Both the position numbers and the translations under genes were made by a program. A stretch of 64,000 bases of DNA from Trichobilharzia szidati. Its lineage: Eukaryota > Platyhelminthes > Trematoda > Strigeidida > Schistosomatidae. Of this stretch, positions 34,876 through 46,839 are shown in pieces. Where the stretch lies: assembly GCA_944472155.2 (NCBI GenBank), contig OX235271.1, forward strand, positions 96,981,256 to 97,045,255, read 5' to 3'. The notes beneath the pieces are model-generated. The model had not been told where the DNA came from. It worked only from the letters and a program-made list of their open reading frames with translations, and did no database searches. The first letter of the stretch is position 1. Each line of letters begins with the position of its first letter.

Positions 34876-35162
34876 TGTAGTGATCCATTTTATTACTCAT
34901 CATCGCAGTATACTTTCACTATGTAATTGTACTTCGATTTGTTTATTACTCTAAATCTTGCATGTTAACAATTGATACTTTTGTACTCGCTCGATTTTTG
35001 AATCTTGATTGCTGCAATAATACACTATCGCATTCCTTCGCAAGTGCCTTTTGAATTACGTTGCGGATGTCGAGTAATCGCAACGTTAGGACACAAATAT
35101 AAACGCGAAGAAGTACTAAGATATACGTGCATTCTAATTCAGTCAAAATTCAGCAGCACAAC
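34876..35162 (+). mobile_element. LTR, copy 1
   Basis: Starts TGTAGTGATCCATTTTATTA and ends near GCAGCACAACA, followed by AATTGGTGAGCCCTACG, which looks like a primer-binding-site region. Similar copies start at 36511 and 37559. Confidence 0.7.
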
Positions 35163-35459
35163 AAATTGGTGAGCCCTACGATAACTTGCTGACTCCGACG
35201 ACGACGACTTTTGACCTCGACGCGTTGTTACACTTGTTGGATTAATAAAACTTTAACCTTCGTGGATCTATACATTTATTAGATATCCCGAACTCATTTT
35301 TGTGTTTGCTCATAGCACAACAAATTGGCGAGCCCGACTTTGCTGATTGATGGACTACATTATTTCGAAGTATATACAGTGGAATAAATCATCTTTGCCA
35401 TCGCATTAACTTTCATAACTTCATAATATTTGAATGTATAATTACTGATATTTCTGCTA
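35163..35459 (+). other. LTR-adjacent leader sequence
   Basis: After the LTR come GACTCCGACGACGACGAC and, at 35317, a second LTR-end-like ACAACAAATTGGCGAGCCCG. This suggests a leader with a duplicated or rearranged primer-binding region. No coding capacity seen. Confidence 0.45.
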
Positions 35460-36160
35460 AATGTACCTCCGGACCTGGCGGCACAGCGACTGCTATCCCA
35501 GTTCACCCTGATACTCAAGAAGCTGGCTGTTATGCAACACCTCAATTCCAGTTCTCTGTCCTCAAGCTTCAGCATTGTCTACAGGTGTGCAAACACTCTT
35601 ACAATGGTCTGCAACTCCATTTACTCAAGCCGGTCCTACAGCTGTTCAATTATAACAGTTTACCCAATCACCTCAACAACAACAGATTCAAGCACAAGCT
35701 CATCAGTTACAACCAGCTCAACAGCAAACTTATATCCAACAACATCAGCAACAACCAACAATGATGGCAACTGACGTCTCTGTCAGTGGTCAACCTTGTA
35801 CTGTAACTGCACGCTCCTATGCTACTCCCCAGTTTATCACTCTGGCACCAGGAGCTCCATTAAAAGTCATGACTGTTGTTCCTAACGGTCAATTGATTCA
35901 AACCACTGGTTTACCACAGCTTGTGCCAACTGCTCTTGTTGGAATGGCTATCAATCAACCAACTTCTACTCTCCAACCGCAGCAAACATCAATTCAAGTT
36001 ACTCCTCAACGCCGAGTAACAACAGCCAGCAACAACAACAACATGCTGACGGACGTTCACTTTCAACCGTATCAGCAGCAGCAGCTACTGCTGCACTCTT
36101 CGCTGGCACAGCCATCTCTTCTTGTACAATTCCACTTGTACAACCAGCTTTCATGGAAAT
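35460..36160 (+). pseudogene. Glutamine-rich transcription-factor-like coding fragment between LTR copies
   Basis: Long Q-rich coding-like sequence, e.g. QQQQIQAQAHQLQPAQQQTY and PQFITLAPGAPLKVMTVVPN, then, after a frame change near 36010-36050, SLSTVSAAAATAALFAGTAI and PAFMEIE followed by a donor-like GAG|GTAACT. A TAA at about 35657 and the frame change show it is broken. It resembles the Q-rich activation region of a transcription factor, but I cannot name the gene. It lies between two copies of the same LTR (34876 and 36511). Confidence 0.5.
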
Positions 36161-36510
36161 AGAGGTAACTGAATTTTTACCCAATTCATTTCCATACTAC
36201 CTTATTACGGTGCTATTAAATGCATGTAAGATATAAATCTATTCTATAACTCCTTACAATAACAACCCCATTATTATTCTAATAATTTTTCTGGTTTTAT
36301 TGTTACATTTTGCACAACTTTCTAAACATTTTGGTTCGTTTCGAAGTTTTTGCATATATACAGTTATATTATCAAACATCAAAAACTTAAAATTCCTCAA
36401 TTCGGTTTTCATACCAGAAACTCGTATATATTTCTTCTGTAATTATAATTTACAATATCATTCCGAATACAGGTAAACTTCACTTACCTGCATTCTACGG
36501 AGGGGCTATT

Positions 36511-36797
36511 GTAGTGACCCATTTTATTACTCATCATCGCAGTATACTTTCACTATGTAATTGTACTTCGATTTGTTTATTACTCTAAATCTTGCATGTT
36601 AACAATTGATACTTTTGTACTCGCTCGATTTTTGAATCTTGATTGCTGCAATAATACACTATCGCATTCCTTCGCAAGTGCTTTTTGAATTACGTTGCGG
36701 ATGTCGAGTAATCGCAACGTTAGGGCACAATTGTAAACGCGAGGAAGTATTAGGATATGTGTATACGCTAGTTCAGTCAAAATAGAGCAGCAACAAT
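36511..36797 (+). mobile_element. LTR, copy 2
   Basis: TGTAGTGACCCATTTTATTA start; ends at AGAGCAGCAACA. It is nearly identical to copy 1 over about 270 bp, so the two could be the LTRs of one element whose interior is the Q-rich fragment. Confidence 0.7.
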
Positions 36798-37288
36798 CTC
36801 ATGTCTTTGTTTTTCAAAGAATTAGATCTACGTACGGGATTTTTAAAAGATAATGGAATTCACAAAAGTAAACCAAAAATTACATAATTCGGTTGGTAAA
36901 TTATGGACAATTATATATATATAGTCTTATAAAAGACCAATGCGAGAAGAAAATCGGTACTGTAGAATTATTTGAAAATAAGGAATCTGAATAGTAATGG
37001 GCAATTAATGTCACCTAGTTAAATGCCGAAATAGTGTGTAACACAGCACAAGAAAACGAATATTCAACACGAAGGATGAAAAATAAAACAAAGAAAAAGT
37101 ACAGAAACAGATTATGCCGTATTGAACTTTGCGATCTAGGCTTAACCAACATGTTTTATATTGAAGGATTTGTCCAGTTATTATAATACTTTGCAGTTAT
37201 CATATATTACCTCTAAATGAACGCTAATAAAACTAATTCATGTATCCATACTACACTTTTACGTAAAGTAATTTTACATACGCTCACT

Positions 37289-37315
37289 GAATATATATAT
37301 ATATATATATATATT
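37289..37315. repeat. (TA)n microsatellite
   Basis: About thirteen TA units. Confidence 0.9.
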
Positions 37316-37558
37316 ATCCCGGTCCGAGAATGCGCATGGGAAAAATGGACTATTACAAAAGTGTCCCCGTTTTTCTTATCTCTTATCAAGATTTGGAATA
37401 TAAATTATTGCAAAACAAACTTGTTTCGGTTTCGTCTCAGTATATTTGAATAGGTAGAACGGAGGCGGTTAATTACGATTAAGGTTTCTTCATGCAGTTC
37501 CTTTTGCGTGATTTTCGTTACTTGCTTAGAGGACTGCTATAATCACATCAATATAGCG

Positions 37559-37845
37559 TGTAGTGACCTATTTTATTATTCATCATCGTAGTATACTTTA
37601 ACTACGTAATTGGACTTTGATTTGTTTATCACTCCAAAGATTGCGTGTTAACAATTGATACATTGTACTCGCTCAACTTTTGAACTTTGACGACTGCGAT
37701 AATACAAGTTCGCACTCCTTCTCAAGTACCTTTTGATTTACGTTATGGATGTCGAGTAATCACAAGGTTAAGACACAATAATAAACGCGAAGAAGTACTA
37801 GGATATAAGTGTACGCTAGTTTGGTCAAACAGAGCAACACAACAA
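37559..37845 (+). mobile_element. LTR, copy 3, diverged
   Basis: TGTAGTGACCTATTTTATTA start and AGAGCAACACAACA end; then sequence like a gypsy pol end in minus orientation begins. Confidence 0.65.
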
Positions 37846-37849
37846 GCGT

Positions 37850-38240
37850 CCTCTGTACTGTGCGCGAAAATAAATCGCGATAGCTTTTCGGTGGAGTGTT
37901 ATAAGTTGGTGGAGTATGGTAAGGAGTTGATTCCAACTGGTTAAAATGCACTGTCTATGCTTCCTCTTGGCTCCGAAGATGTCATACAACGAAGGTGATG
38001 GGAAGAAGCTTTCAGATGACCTCGTAAGTTCCTTGTCATAGATGCTAAGGGATGGTGTGTGTCTTCTGAACAAATAACAAGCCTGAGATACCAGTCGACT
38101 TTCAAATGAAGCTCCCTGATTGGAGTGTGAGGCTACTGGGGCTCCGTAACGTGCTACCCATATGTTGAGGAACGCTTTTGCCACACTAATCGCGTCTTGC
38201 TGGAGGACTGATAGGGTCTCACGCTACTTGTTGAAATAGT
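37850..38240 (-). mobile_element. Ty3/gypsy integrase fragment
   Basis: The minus strand encodes AFLNIWVARYGAPVASHSNQ then GASFESRLVSQACYLF, matching the integrase core pattern YG.P...hSD.G..F.S. Asp is changed to Asn in the motif and stops follow; decayed. Confidence 0.75.
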
Positions 38241-38404
38241 TAAGTATGGCCAGCATATGTCGATTTCCAATTTTGTTGTTGGTAAAGGTACCATGGTGTG
38301 AATTCTTACACTTTAGTATCCTTATATCGTCAGTATCGGGATCATTGGTGAGTGCGGTCTAATGAGATGGTGATTTCACGCATGCACAGTTCTCAACATT
38401 TCTG

Positions 38405-39485
38405 ACGGTATTGTAGCTGTAGATAATTCCCCATAATTATTAGATACAGTATTCATCACTCAACATTGGATGCTGACCCTCACCCTCTAAGTCGATTTGT
38501 TTAGCTGGAGGCTTGTGGCCAAGCATCCATGCCATTTAAACGCTATCATGTTACATTCGGTCGTTCGTGCACGATCCCTGGCTCGTTAAGCAATCACCCT
38601 TATACCACGATTTCGGTCTCGAAATATATTTCGTATTTTGGACGAACAATTTGGTGTTTTGCTTTGCCTTTGATCTACGCGAAGTGAATACTATAGAAGT
38701 TGTGGGTATAAAATCTTGCGTAAGTATAATTCGTACTATCTGTGAACGTCAACACCCTCAGCCTCCAAAACCTCCTCGCCATGATCGCATAACAATGGCC
38801 ACTGAAATGTCGATGCGCAGCTTCTGTCTTACGTGGACCAGCATGTCCGAGTTCTTCATACACTTATGTTACGATATATGTTACTTTTGATGGAGATACT
38901 ACGAAATCAGGTCCTCTTGCTGGTTCTTCTAGATAGAGGATATTGTTAACCAAGCCTATTTGCCTCCACATTAGCGAAATTTCCTTCATTTCTCGACTCG
39001 AAGGTTTATCATCCCAACATACTTAGTTTTCATAAATATTCTACAAGTCGGTATCAGCTGCTTGAAGATGATCCCAGTCAACTTCGTCAGCGGAATTAAG
39101 GAGTGCGTTCAAGGCCCTGGTGGTCTTTGGAATACATGTGTAGCGGTAAATAATTCCCCAAAATTATTGACCACAGCAATCATCACTCAACATTGGATGC
39201 TGACCCTCACTGTTTAAGTCGACTTGTCTAGCTGAAGGCTTCCGGTCAAGCATCCCCGCCATTTGGTACTCCGTCGTGTCACGTGCGTGCACGATTACTA
39301 GCTAGCTAAGCATTCACCTCCACCCGCGATTTTGTCCCGAAATATACTACGTACTTTGGACGACAAAATCTGGTCTTTTGCTTTATCTTTGGTACTCGAA
39401 GTGCGAACACTATAGAAGTTGTTGGTATAAGATCTTGTGTTAGTATAATCCGTACAACTCGCGAACGTCGATACCTGCATTCCCT
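38405..39485 (-). mobile_element. gypsy fragments with ~340-bp direct repeats
   Basis: 38405-38755 and 39125-39480 are diverged direct repeats (CATCACTCAACATTGGATGC in both). Between them the minus strand encodes YEELGHAGPRKTEAAHRHFS, the zinc-binding HH-CC start of a gypsy integrase. The repeats may be a tandem duplication of pol sequence. Confidence 0.65.
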
Positions 39486-39549
39486 AAACATGTTAAAGCA
39501 TTAGCATTACAGTGTGTCACTCCTTTTTGGTATCCTCATGTGAAGTCAA

Positions 39550-39852
39550 ACTCTTGCAAGCGTTCTTGCCGACGAGCAAGTTAATCCCCTGAATCGCAGA
39601 AATTCCGCAACTACTGAAACGCTCTATGATCCTTCTGAACTTGAAATTTGTACCATCACAGGAAATATCGAAGATAATGTAACAAACATATGTGGACTAA
39701 CTTTTCGCGACGGCACGTTGAGTCGCGTACAACCCTGTCTTGCTCACCTATCGGCTGACATATGCGATAACTCTCTCTTGCCCGCTGAACATCAACTACG
39801 GGAAAACAGCTCCTATCCTGTGAATGCTAACATCAGTATCCACGAATGCTAA
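39550..39852 (+). other. Orphan open frame without Met, probably retroelement remnant
   Basis: A 100-codon frame (ending in TAA) with acidic, coding-like composition: LASVLADEQVNPLNRRNSAT, ELEICTITGNIEDNVTNICG. A TGA lies just upstream and no ATG begins it. It sits next to gypsy integrase remnants on the other strand; it may be a gag/pol piece or a host exon. Not recognised. Confidence 0.3.
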
Positions 39853-39919
39853 TACCGAAAGGGAAGTAAAACAAGATCTACATTTATTAGACGCCTCATG
39901 GCACCCACATTTTTTAAAA

Positions 39920-40152
39920 ATTTTACTCCTTTACGTTCCGAGTGGAACAAAGGGCTTCGAGCTAGAGCTTTGAGGTTTCAGTAGCAGTGGTGCTTATTAT
40001 TACGGAGTAATTTGCTAGCCTCACGCCCAACCTCCTCTCTTTACTTGCATTACTACAAGGCTATGCTAGGTTTGGGATTACGTCAGTCGAGGATCGAACC
40101 TCGAACTACGTGAGTGGTTGGCGGGCGTTCTACCGCTGAACCACCGGCACCT
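39920..40152 (-). mobile_element. tRNA-derived SINE, long-tail family
   Basis: Minus copy: GGTGCCGGTGGTTCAGCGGT head, B-box GAGGTTCGATCC, tail with TTCCACTCGGAACGTAAAGG. Next to gypsy remnants. Confidence 0.78.
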
Positions 40153-43100
40153 TTAGGCTATCTGAGCTAAGATCACGTATATCATTTGTTCTTTGCAGTG
40201 TAATTTCTGCTACGGCCTCCAAAATGAGACCAATGAAATTACTTGTGTTTTTCCCCCATACCTACTGGTCTACGCAAATTTGCGTCCTTTCCCTGTTATG
40301 TGGTGAAGGGAAGCTGCTAGACTGGCGAAATTCCTTGCAAAATGATGGTATATATTACATATATGAAGTAGTAAGAAAGACAAATCTCATGGAACTATGA
40401 ATCTTTCCCATCGATTATAGCGAAAACCATCTCACGATAGCTTGGACCCTACTGCTGTTGGAACTAATTCCATTTGATGTAATGTGATTTCCTTGGAATG
40501 TGACTAAATTCTGCAAAAGATGGCATCCGGACGATTTCAATTAGAGGTCACTTTCGCGCATACGTTAATAATAATAATTTATATTTTCATATAAACATAA
40601 ATTTACATGAAAATGCATGCCATTTTTACATGCACGATCAAGTAATGTATAATGTCAAGTAGTAGATTGTCTACAAGTTAATGTTTGAATAGCTAAATAT
40701 TTGATATATATATATAAATACACTCTTTGTCTGACCCATGTCGTATCATTATTGAATTAAACAGTAGTCCTCCAGGTTGCGCAGGAAAATCGACTTCGTT
40801 TCGTTTTCAACCCGTAGTTGTAGGCATACGATAACCAACCAATATTGAGGTAAGTACAACGTTTACAAGGGATAGTAAGCTGTTTTAGAAAAGTAAAGGT
40901 GCTAAGGTGAATCATTAAAGTGTAATGAAATAGGTAAATGCAATGTATCATTAATATATGCATTCATAAAGGAAATACGATGGGAGACTATAATCCCTAG
41001 GCTGACAAAGTTCATTTGCAATGTATAATGCTACCCTATAGATCTTACTATCATGATGTCCACTTTTGGTTTAATACAATTATCCACAAGCTGGTTGTTG
41101 TAATTTCATACCTTTTTGTGTATTTGGTGCACAACCGTACCCTATAGAGAATAGGAATAAAATAAGTCGAATCAAATTCATAAAGAGCTATAAAATGTTA
41201 GGTTTAGTGGAATATAATGAGCAAGTGAAGACGTTATTAGAAAATGAATGAGATGAGACATTGTTAAGTGATATTCGAAGATACGACAAAGGAAGGCATT
41301 TTAATTTATAAGATACCCCACAAATCTGTGCAGAGTCCACGTGTTCGCATCTCGGCAATAGGCTGACCGAATGGTATATGTTTAAAGGTAGAAGCATGAA
41401 ATGTCTAGGCGATCATTATTATCTTTTTCAAGATAAAGATTCAAGCCCTCATGGAAATCTCGAGCCGTCAAATTGCATATTGCTGTTCCTGCAGAATGGG
41501 GCGATTCACCTTAGTGTCCACCACCATAACTACTGATCGGCATGCGCCACCCTCCCTCCAGAGGTACGACTCCTCAATTTGTATGGTGTTCTTCGATTCC
41601 CCACCCAAGCGATCGTATCATCAAGATAAAAGAGGTACTGCTTGAGAGTTACACTTGTAATTACCTACTGCACTCACCGTTTTGATGTGGTTATGGCATT
41701 CGTAGAAGCGAATGGCATGGTGTCAAACTCATATAGCCTGGTGGGTCGTTTTGGTGTTCTTAAAAGACATTTATCTACCTGTTTATAACCCATGTCATCC
41801 AAAGATGACACATTCCCTGCTTATTAACCATTCAAGTATAAGTTGGCATTTCGAGCGCTGAGCAAAACATGACATTAAAAATCAGCTCACCTGACGCTCT
41901 TCGGTTCTGACGACATCACCTAGCTTTTCGATCAAAATTCTTTCAGTGACAACACCGTTCGTCGAAGATGCTTGACTAGGATAGTGTTTTGTATGGTGTT
42001 GCAGGCTTTCTAGGTGACGATGCATTCCCACGGCGTTACCGAAGCTCATGAGTGTGTGAGCTTTGGTTTGCGGGCTCCAGAGAAAGGCTTTTCAAGGAGA
42101 TAGCTTATAAAAGGGGACAATCCGAAATTCTGAATCTGTTGACCGAATCAAGCACCTCAGATACCGACGGCACAAGAGATTTTAGATCCTGCTCCCGAAT
42201 ACCCTGAGCAAAACAGGGGCAGAGAAATTTGTTTCTTGTAATATCTGGCAGTTTCGGAAGGTTGAGGATGTAGTTCGTTGTGGCTGATGTGAATAGTCCG
42301 AGACTTTTTCTCCTGGTGGCCTCTGGTGGCCCGACAGAGAATTCACATGGGTAGATGAGCTTTTATCTGGTCCAGAAAATTACCAGTGTTCACAAGTGAA
42401 TTAGCGAAAATCCTCCACCGAGCTCTCGGTGGAGTAGGTTATCACCAGCAGTCAAAACTATCGGCATATAATAGCCTTGTACTAGGAAGCAGCCTGGTAC
42501 ACGCTGCATACGAAACTTCTAAAGTTCATAATCACCACCAACTTCCCAAACTGGCTGCTGTCAAATGGGAAAAGTGGTCTAATTCGGTGACGCATGCAAA
42601 CCGACCTAGAACGTGAAGATTGTTACTGGTGGCTGGTCTTGATCGACAATAGGGCCCACGCTGATGCTAAAGCTGTAACGCCTCGATAGGAGAACGGGGA
42701 GCACGTTTTTCTGTAAAACAGTTAACCGCACACAGTAACCGATCCAAACGCACGACTCACTTAGGCATACAAAAACGAACACGAAGCCTGGAAGAGAGGA
42801 AAAATGTTTATTATCGCTTCAAAAGGAAATGTGGACTTGGGTGCTGGGATTCAGTGTACAAGTCCCGTGTGTAATCGTTTATGTTCAATCCATTTACATC
42901 ATCTTATACTCAGCCCATCACATTCACGTGACCTTATCTAAAATATAAAAAAGAAAATAGTGTTTTGAGACAATTATGATGTATACATATTGGCTTTGCT
43001 AGTGTTAAAAACGAATGGTTCGAAAATTCACCCTGAGCAATACTCTCAACACTACATATATCTGTGTGAATACCTGCACCAGTTTTGTGGTGTAACCGGC

Positions 43101-44195
43101 TTTGGCATAACTTTTATTATGTGGTATCCATTCTGGTTGAGACTTGACCTTTATGCCACGTTGTTATAACATGGTGGGCTGTTGACCGTAAGCTGCTGTT
43201 TCACCAATCTTGATATTTTCTTTGGCTGAACATAAGGTGGTTTTGTGAAGTGGCCGCTTACTGTGTGCCTGCGACGTCTAATGTTTGATATTAAACTGGG
43301 TGACAGAGTTCTATACCGTGAGGTCGAAAATAATCCCGCTGGTGCTGTCGGGATAAACGCTTGTATTCTCCATTTCTTTATTGAGTGCTACTCAGCTTCT
43401 CTTTCACTACCTCTCCCTCCGCTTTCGGGTCCCTTGTGTCCGTAGAAGGCCACTATGGTCACGCCCCTATATCGTTTCTAAAACAGATGCAAAGGATTTA
43501 TCCAAAGTCCATTTCAGTGATTAGAGCATGGTTATATAGCGGAGAAAAAAGTGTGTGAAATCAATCAAATTTCAGGCAATTTGACTTAAAAGATAAATTT
43601 TTAATCTGTAGTCATAGAAAAGTGTGACGAAAACTCGATATTCAAGGGACAAGAGCTCGGCGGCTGAGCTGCGGTGTGGTTGTATATCTCTTTGAGCTCT
43701 TCACATCATCGCTAACAAACATATCTTTATGAATCCATGAGGGTTTTAATCTGCCTTCACAAGTTGGGATAGTGCTAAGAGATACCTGGCCACCGGGTTA
43801 GGTGGGCCAGGCTGAAAAGTCAGCAGGTAGTGTGGCCAAGGCTCCAGTAGGATAGTTGGCCAGACAGCAATCATGATCGCTGTTTCCAGTTAGAACCAAC
43901 GAGGAGTGAGCTCGAAGTTGTTCAAGCAGCCTAACTGACTGGTTTCCTAGCATTGGTGAGCCCAATATGATCCATGATGAATCGTTCGCCACGATATAGC
44001 GACTAAGTTCCTGCTATCAAGCTCACAGCATCAGTAGTTCCAGAAGATATTTCTAATCGTTTTGATGAGAGCGTGCAAGCTAAAATTATCAAAGTGCTTA
44101 CGAATGATAGATTCACTTGCAGAACAGGAATTAATTCCGGAGAGGCTAGACTTCATTTTCAACGGACGCTCAACATTTACGTGTGCACAAGTGAC
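40153..44195. other. Unassigned, mixed composition
   Basis: 41400-44030 is less AT-rich and has short coding-like pieces on both strands (e.g. LIEKLGDVVRTEERQ on the minus strand near 41900), suggesting decayed LTR retroelement sequence. No domain can be named. Confidence 0.4.
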
Positions 44196-44650
44196 CTATA
44201 AGTGCTCAGCCTCTCCATAAGCCATCTGTGCCCGATGTGATCGACTGTACAAGTGTTCTAATGCTGATGCAATTAAACTTATGGATGACTGTAAAGAGAA
44301 AGAAGATTTATGCTCTAGTATAGTTTGTAGAATTTGAAGTGCACTATGCCGTAGACTTATCACTTCATCTTTGTAAGAATCTACTCCAGTAGTAGATATC
44401 AATATATTCACTATAACATTAAGGCATTCAAGTTCATTCTGCCCTGATGATCTCAGCACACTGCGTATAATTGTATAATACTTTTCAATGCATAACAGTA
44501 GAGTTTTAAATAAAATTAAACATTGTGGATGATAAGCATATATTTGAGACGAGAGTAATTTTTGACTGTCCCCTTGAAATATTCTATTTTCACTCAGTGT
44601 ATCATTTATTGCATAATAAGCAATTAACTGTCCAGTTCTATTGAAAATTT
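44196..44650 (-). CDS. HEAT-like coding exon or gene fragment, unknown gene
   Basis: From an acceptor-like TTTTCAATAG the frame is open for about 150 codons to a TAG, longer than its ATG-started part. It includes RTGQLIAYYAINDTLSENRI, YAYHPQCLILFKTLLLCIEK, then LNVIVNILISTTGVDSYKDE and LRHSALQILQTILEHKSSFS: amphipathic helices typical of HEAT/ARM-like proteins. It could be the last exon of a gene whose upstream exons lie at higher coordinates, or a stranded fragment, since both sides are retroelement-rich. Confidence 0.45.
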
Positions 44651-44734
44651 CGTGGTACTACTTAATTCGACTTCATTTTCACAAAAATAAACGCTTATAA
44701 CCCTCTATAGGCATGAACACGATAACCCATACAG

Positions 44735-45220
44735 TGCGCGAAAATACATCGCGATAGCCTTTATCCTCACCTTTTATATGACATATCCCCTATTTGAAGT
44801 GACGCCATCTGCTTCATTTTGTCGGCATGTGCGCGGCTTAGTTTATTCGAGTTGGGGTGTGTTTGAGTTGCTTCGTCCAGGCGGGTGCGGTTGACGTGAT
44901 GTTGGTGCTTATTCGGTTCCTGCTGGGCAAATTAGGCATGGATATTGTTTAGGCGTCATTATCCCTAAGATGTGCATTGCAATTTAGATGGTAAAACTGT
45001 TGTTCACTCTCCTGGCAGTGAACAGTTACCGACTAAATGTGCGATTATATGGCATATCCTTTTTCAAAGTGACGCCACCTGCTTTCACTTGCTCGTGTGT
45101 AAGCGGTTCATTTGATTGTAGTGGGGCTAGTTTCCTTTGTCTGGTCCAGACAGATGCACCTGACGTGGTTTTGTCTTTTATTTCGCTTTTGTTGGGTGAA
45201 TTTATATGAGAACCGTTGTT
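44735..45220 (+). repeat. Retroelement leftovers with diverged tandem copies
   Basis: GTGCGCGAAAATACATCGCG at 44735 matches 37858. The stretch 44777-44955 is repeated loosely at 45049-45215 (TGACATATCCC, GTGACGCCATCTGCTT). No intact ORF. Confidence 0.5.
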
Positions 45221-46269
45221 CCACGTTTATCCCAATAATGGACGCATTGTTTATGTAGCAGGACGCTTAAATATGTGTTTCGTGCATTGAATATTTGTTA
45301 TACCGAGTATGCACGGCGTATATTTCGGCTACTGGCTTTTGAGTGATTTTTCCGCAGCTTGGTGGTAGCCTGTAATCGGCCGTAAATCCTTCGACTGACT
45401 GATGTGCATCAACTATTTCTATCGCAGGAACCTACAAATATTGTAACTGTTGAATTCGTTCTTTCGCTATTTCGTGTGGTGATTTTTGGCTAAAACCAGA
45501 TGGAATCCATGGAGACCAGCAAAATATAATGTTCACATATGGACGGAAATTCAGTGATGTCCTACGAACACTTGCAACATTCGCTATTTTCCCTCGAAAG
45601 TATTAAGTGACGTGAATGCACACCAAAACATCTTTTAGTGCATTGCTGCATCTGAATTACTTACACGCCGTCGTGTTCAGGTATGTGTAGATATCGGAGG
45701 AGTACGTTACTTTGTCTTTAATCATTGTTTTTAATCCGACGAACTCTCCGCTTTTTGCTAATATCCTGAGACTTCATTATATACGCTTGCGCAACGATAA
45801 TTCATAGAATTATCTTGGAATTATGTAAGCGTATTGTCCAGTATTTTCGAAAGTTATTTACGTCAGATTTAGAATCAGTCGCAGTCTCCAATTGTGTCAA
45901 GATATTGACTGACATAGTCACACACTAATACAAAAAAGTTCTAGTACTTCTTACAGCGTTGACACGTCAGTTATCACATTAGCGTTAATACTTACATATA
46001 AAACTTTGAACATTTGCTTTTGCTTTTAGTTACTCGTTAACTTCAGTGAAGTGGTGGCATTTGTTGCTGAAGAAAGTGATTTACACAGCGTCATCGATTT
46101 TGTAATATATGTTTAAACATTGGTAAATGTATTCCTTATTTTTCGCATGGATATTCCCCTGAAGATACTGGATATTAACTTTTACGCATATTGTCAGTTA
46201 CATAGTCTTCTGGTTAAGGCTATGTTGAGCAGTGCATTAAGAAGACATATAAGCTCTAGAATTATGGTG

Positions 46270-46555
46270 TTTTGCGTTTTTCCTGAAGAAAATTCATCCA
46301 AATATTCCAAAAATAGTCAATCTTTTCAGCTTTTAATGATTTAACAACTTACACGATTACGAACATATGCTAAGGATAGTTCCTATCAATTACTCCTGGT
46401 CATCTTGCGAAAAATACTCTGAAATCTTTTGAGTACTTTATATTTTTGTTTTGTTTGGGCAGTAACCAGCTGATAAGAAACCGTCAAATAATAAAGCATG
46501 AGTTTATATTTATCGTAGTGTAACTGTTATCCTTGCTCGATTAGTAATAATAATA
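46270..46555 (+). repeat. Third copy of the 285-bp arm
   Basis: GATAGTTCCTATCAATTACT, CATCAAATAATAAAGCATGA-like sequence in the orientation of 34275-34560, more diverged. Confidence 0.7.
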
Positions 46556-46839
46556 TATTCTCGTTTTTTGTACATGAGGGACGCCAGTTAATACATATAC
46601 GATTAGTAAGCATATTTAGTAATAATAATATAATAAGGTACATATTTATTCCTACCTGTGTAGGACACACCAGTTGTACAGGCATGGATAAACATTAATT
46701 AAATTACATAAATTTAGTTTATGGTGAAATTACATGGTTGCTGTCTTTTTGTCTTTAGTTCATGGAAACTATCTGATAACTAGTGATTCAGTGTACCACA
46801 TCAAGGATTATAGGGATATTAATTCCCGGGAATTACCAC

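Noticed and set aside
36511..37845. LTR copies 2 and 3 as the ends of one element
   Set aside because: Copy 3 is clearly more diverged than copies 1 and 2, and the sequence between has no retroelement coding; copies 1 and 2 are the more likely pair.
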